A stretch of DNA of 64,000 nucleotides, taken from the NCBI GenBank assembly GCA_964509205.1, contig CAZDVW010000005.1, forward strand, positions 1 to 64,000, given 5' to 3'. Source of the DNA: Duodenibacillus sp964509205 (GTDB taxonomy: Bacteria > Pseudomonadota > Gammaproteobacteria > Burkholderiales > Burkholderiaceae_F). Of this stretch, positions 61,636-64,000 are shown one piece after another. Numbering within the stretch: the first letter of the stretch is position 1; each line of letters opens with the position of its first letter. The position numbers were made by a program, and so were the translations under genes. The notes under the pieces are model-generated. The model was not told the DNA's origin and ran no database searches. It saw only the letters and a list, made by a program, of their open reading frames with translations.

Positions 61636-61711
61636 GTCCCCATCGTCTAGTGGCCTAGGACATGACCCTCTCACGGTTAGAACCGGGGTTCGAGTCCCCG
61701 TGGGGACGCCA
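61636..61711 (+). tRNA. tRNA-Glu(CTC)
   Basis: 76 bases including CCA. Acceptor GTCCCCA/TGGGGAC, loop CTCTCAC with anticodon CTC, T-arm GGTTCGAGTCC. Most bacteria read GAG by wobble with the TTC anticodon, so this is a second isoacceptor. Confidence 0.9.
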
Positions 61712-62013
61712 GATCTCTGAAGCGAAAGAAAATGAAGTCGCCTTTGAGGGCGGCGTTTTTTTTGCCCGCTCTCTGAAAACGCACAATCCCTCAGACGACA
61801 GACGGACAGAATCTTTTTATCTGCAACAAATCCGCTCCCCAAAAAGCGACTTTAATCCCAAAGAAACGCCTTGCCGAAAGGCGGGTCAAAAACAAAATTT
61901 GCAACGATTTGTCAAGATAATTCCCGAAACGTCGAATTCGTCTCAAAATTGTGCCCTTCGACGCATTTTTTCTGCGCCGGTGTTTTTTAATTTCAAAAAA
62001 ACTCATTTCGTTT

Positions 62014-62868
62014 ATGCCAACGATCGAAAATCAAGAATTCGGAGGCGAGCGGCCTCTTTTTGGTCTGTGTCACACTACACTGAAAAACGTCACCGTTCAT
62101 GCAGGAGAATCCGCTTTGAAACACGTCCGCGACGTGCGGGCGCAAAACTGCTGCTTCGAGGGCAAATACCCCTTTTGGCACGCCGATCATTTTGAGATTG
62201 ACCACTGCACATTTACCCCGGGAGCTCGAGCCGCACTTTGGTACAGTTCTCACCTGCTGATGACGGATACGACCGTCGACGCTCCGAAGATGTTTCGCAA
62301 CATGCAAGACATTCGTCTGCGCCGCGTCACGCTCACGGATGCGGCAGAAACTTTTTGGGACTGTCGAGACATTCACTTAAATGATGTCTCGATTTCAAAG
62401 GGCGACTATCTTTTCTCGCATTCTGACAACATTCGAATTGAAAACTACCGCCATCAGGGCAACTACGCCTTTCAAAACTGCCGCAACATCACAATCTCTG
62501 AGGCCGTGATGGATGCCAAAGATCTTTTTTGGAATTCAGAGAACATCTGTCTGATGAATTGCCGACTTGACGGCGAATTCATGGGATGGCACTCTAAGAA
62601 TCTCACGCTCATTAATTGCCGCATCAGCGGAACTCAACCATTCTGCTATTGCGAAAATCTTGTGCTTGAAAACTGCACGATGGCCCCCGACTGTGATCTT
62701 GCGTTTGAATACTCTTCCGTGACCGCCGACATCAAAGGAACGATCACAAGCATTCGCAACCCGACAACAGGACGGATCTGCTCGGATGCCGTCAAGGACA
62801 TCATCCTTGACGACAACATCCGGCAACCAGCAGACTGCCGCATTGAAACCGACTCTTCTAAAAACTGA
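62014..62868 (+). CDS. DUF3737 beta-helix protein
   Basis: A 284-residue protein starting MPTIENQEFGGERPLFG, with many short repeats rich in asparagine and cysteine (NCRNITISEA, NSENICLMNC, HSKNLTLINC), consistent with a parallel beta-helix. It matches the DUF3737 family, found in gut bacteria and of unknown function. No signal peptide. The following aminotransferase starts 14 bases downstream, so the two are probably co-transcribed. Confidence 0.82.
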   Translation: MPTIENQEFGGERPLFGLCHTTLKNVTVHAGESALKHVRDVRAQNCCFEGKYPFWHADHFEIDHCTFTPGARAALWYSSHLLMTDTTVDAPKMFRNMQDIRLRRVTLTDAAETFWDCRDIHLNDVSISKGDYLFSHSDNIRIENYRHQGNYAFQNCRNITISEAVMDAKDLFWNSENICLMNCRLDGEFMGWHSKNLTLINCRISGTQPFCYCENLVLENCTMAPDCDLAFEYSSVTADIKGTITSIRNPTTGRICSDAVKDIILDDNIRQPADCRIETDSSKN

Positions 62869-62881
62869 GAACAAAAAAACT

Positions 62882-64000
62882 ATGACTGACTTTAACTTTG
62901 ACGAACTGATCGAACGCCGCGGAACCTATGCCATGAAATGGGATGAAGCGGCGGATCCGGACATTATCCCGATGTGGGTTGCCGATATGGATTTCAAGAC
63001 AGCGCCTGCCATCCGGCAAGCCGTTGAAGCTCAAGCCAAACACGGCATCTACGGCTACACGTATGTCCCTGCAGCCTACTATGAAGCCATTTGCGGATGG
63101 TTTGAAAAGCGCCACAACTGGCGCCCCGACCCCTCGTGGATTCTTTACACGACAAGCGTCATTCCGGCTCTCTCAGCCGCCATTAAGGCCAACACAAATC
63201 CGGGCGACAAAGTTGTCCTGTCAACGCCCGTCTATAACTGTTTTTTCTCCTCGATCCGCAACAACGGCTGCTCTGTTCTCGAATGTCCTTTAAAGTACGA
63301 AGACAACAACTGGACATTGGATTGGGCCACATTGGAAAAAGCCTTTTCCGAAACCGGCGTGAAGGCTTACGTTCTGTGTAACCCTCACAATCCGGTCGGA
63401 CGCGTTTGGACCGCTTCGGAACTGACCCAACTTGCCGAACTGGCAAACCATTACGGCGTTCTTGTGATTTCCGATGAAATTCACGGAGAATTCGTCTTCA
63501 GCGACACACCTTACACGCCGTTTGCCTCCTTGCGCGAACACAATCCCGAGAAAACCGTAACGCTCTCTGCCTCTTCGAAAGCATTCAATACGGCGGGACT
63601 GAAAAACGCTTTCATCATTGCTGAGGATGCCAAACAGCGCAAAAAAATCGACCGGGCACTGAACATCAACGAGTGCTGCGATGTGACCTCTTTCGGCATT
63701 GCGGCGACGATTGCGGCCTACACGCAGTCAGAGGCATGGCTTGATGCATTGCTTTCCTACTTAAAGGAAAACGCAACGGCCACCCTGCGTTTATTTCAGA
63801 AAGAGTGTCCCGAGGTTGTCTTCTCAAAACTGGAAGGAACTTATCTGATGTGGGCAGATTGCCGTTTCCTCGGTTTGCCGTCCCAGACAATCAAGGAAGA
63901 ACTTCTCAGGCATGAAAAAGTTTGGATTCACGCCGGATCCAACTACGGAGCGGCCGGCGAAGGCTTTATTCGCCTCAATATCGCCACACCGCGCCAACGT
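62882..64000 (+). CDS. PatB/MalY-type aminotransferase (cystathionine beta-lyase), partial
   Basis: A PLP-dependent fold-type I enzyme truncated by the window end after 373 residues. Start MTDFNFDELIERRGTYAMKW. The PLP lysine is in SASSKAFNTAGLK; other marks are NPHNPVGRVW and SDEIHGEF. PatB/MalY-like enzymes cleave cystathionine or cysteine to thiol/sulfide, pyruvate and ammonia, or act as aminotransferases. It follows DUF3737 closely. Confidence 0.9.
   Translation, partial: MTDFNFDELIERRGTYAMKWDEAADPDIIPMWVADMDFKTAPAIRQAVEAQAKHGIYGYTYVPAAYYEAICGWFEKRHNWRPDPSWILYTTSVIPALSAAIKANTNPGDKVVLSTPVYNCFFSSIRNNGCSVLECPLKYEDNNWTLDWATLEKAFSETGVKAYVLCNPHNPVGRVWTASELTQLAELANHYGVLVISDEIHGEFVFSDTPYTPFASLREHNPEKTVTLSASSKAFNTAGLKNAFIIAEDAKQRKKIDRALNINECCDVTSFGIAATIAAYTQSEAWLDALLSYLKENATATLRLFQKECPEVVFSKLEGTYLMWADCRFLGLPSQTIKEELLRHEKVWIHAGSNYGAAGEGFIRLNIATPRQR

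Noticed and set aside
1..64000. CRISPR array or prophage
   Set aside because: No set of regularly spaced repeats with unique spacers, no integrase, capsid or terminase genes were seen in the window.

Overview
The window looks like chromosome from a host-associated betaproteobacterium of the order Burkholderiales, probably of the Sutterellaceae (Sutterella/Parasutterella/Turicimonas type). This is inferred from gene order and moderate GC, not from a database search. Diagnostic blocks include ndk-rlmN-ispG-hisS-yfgM-bamB-der, surE-nlpD-rlmD, rpsO-pnp, tpiA-secG-tRNA-Leu, rluD-pgeF divergent from bamD, and lptE-holA-proA. The nuo operon that normally follows tpiA-secG-tRNA-Leu in aerobic relatives is absent here.

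Layout. 0-7.4 kb: minus-strand housekeeping operon (ndk to der). 7.7-13.5 kb: accessory cluster, all on the minus strand: a DUF4143 ATPase, two different Fic proteins and a fused GmrSD-type restriction protein. 13.6-16.7 kb: rlmD, nlpD, surE. 16.9-22.9 kb: small unknown protein, CFI-box protein, a duplicated small-ORF locus missed by normal ORF cutoffs, periplasmic asparaginase, an MFS carrier and a LysE exporter. 23.1-29.7 kb: a type I restriction-modification operon hsdM-hsdS-(GIY-YIG)-hsdR, with hsdM split by a run of nine G. 30.2-34.0 kb: DinG-like helicase and hipBA. 34.0-39.8 kb: a secreted charged protein, an MFS drug-type transporter, tRNA-Leu and a 993-residue membrane protein of unknown function. 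39.8-42.1 kb: apt-luxS-mtnN, then tRNA-Gln and a second identical tRNA-Leu. 42.2-49.8 kb: secG, tpiA, pnp, rpsO, three genes for two transporters and ArfB, and a DUF748-like protein. 49.8-64.0 kb: rimO, pgeF, rluD, bamD, an orphan RelB/DinJ antitoxin, a DASS carrier, an LprI-like protein, lptE-holA-proA, an RlmL-type methyltransferase, a HAD phosphatase, tRNA-Glu, a DUF3737 protein and a truncated PatB/MalY aminotransferase.

How genes work together. The apt-luxS-mtnN operon forms a compact S-adenosylhomocysteine recycling unit: MtnN releases adenine, Apt salvages it, and LuxS cleaves S-ribosylhomocysteine to homocysteine and the AI-2 precursor. BamB and BamD (two loci), LptE and SecG/YfgM serve the envelope. 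The restriction, Fic, GmrSD and hip genes make about 10 kb of mobile-type defence and stress-response content.

The two most notable signals are (1) the G9 tract that puts hsdM out of frame, a candidate phase-variable switch for the whole type I system, and (2) a 48-codon small membrane-protein ORF (18617-18763) with a perfect Shine-Dalgarno site. It is duplicated exactly 500 bp away as a decayed copy, with an almost invariant leader carrying mutually exclusive hairpins and a plus-strand terminator. This architecture resembles tandem type I toxin-antitoxin loci.
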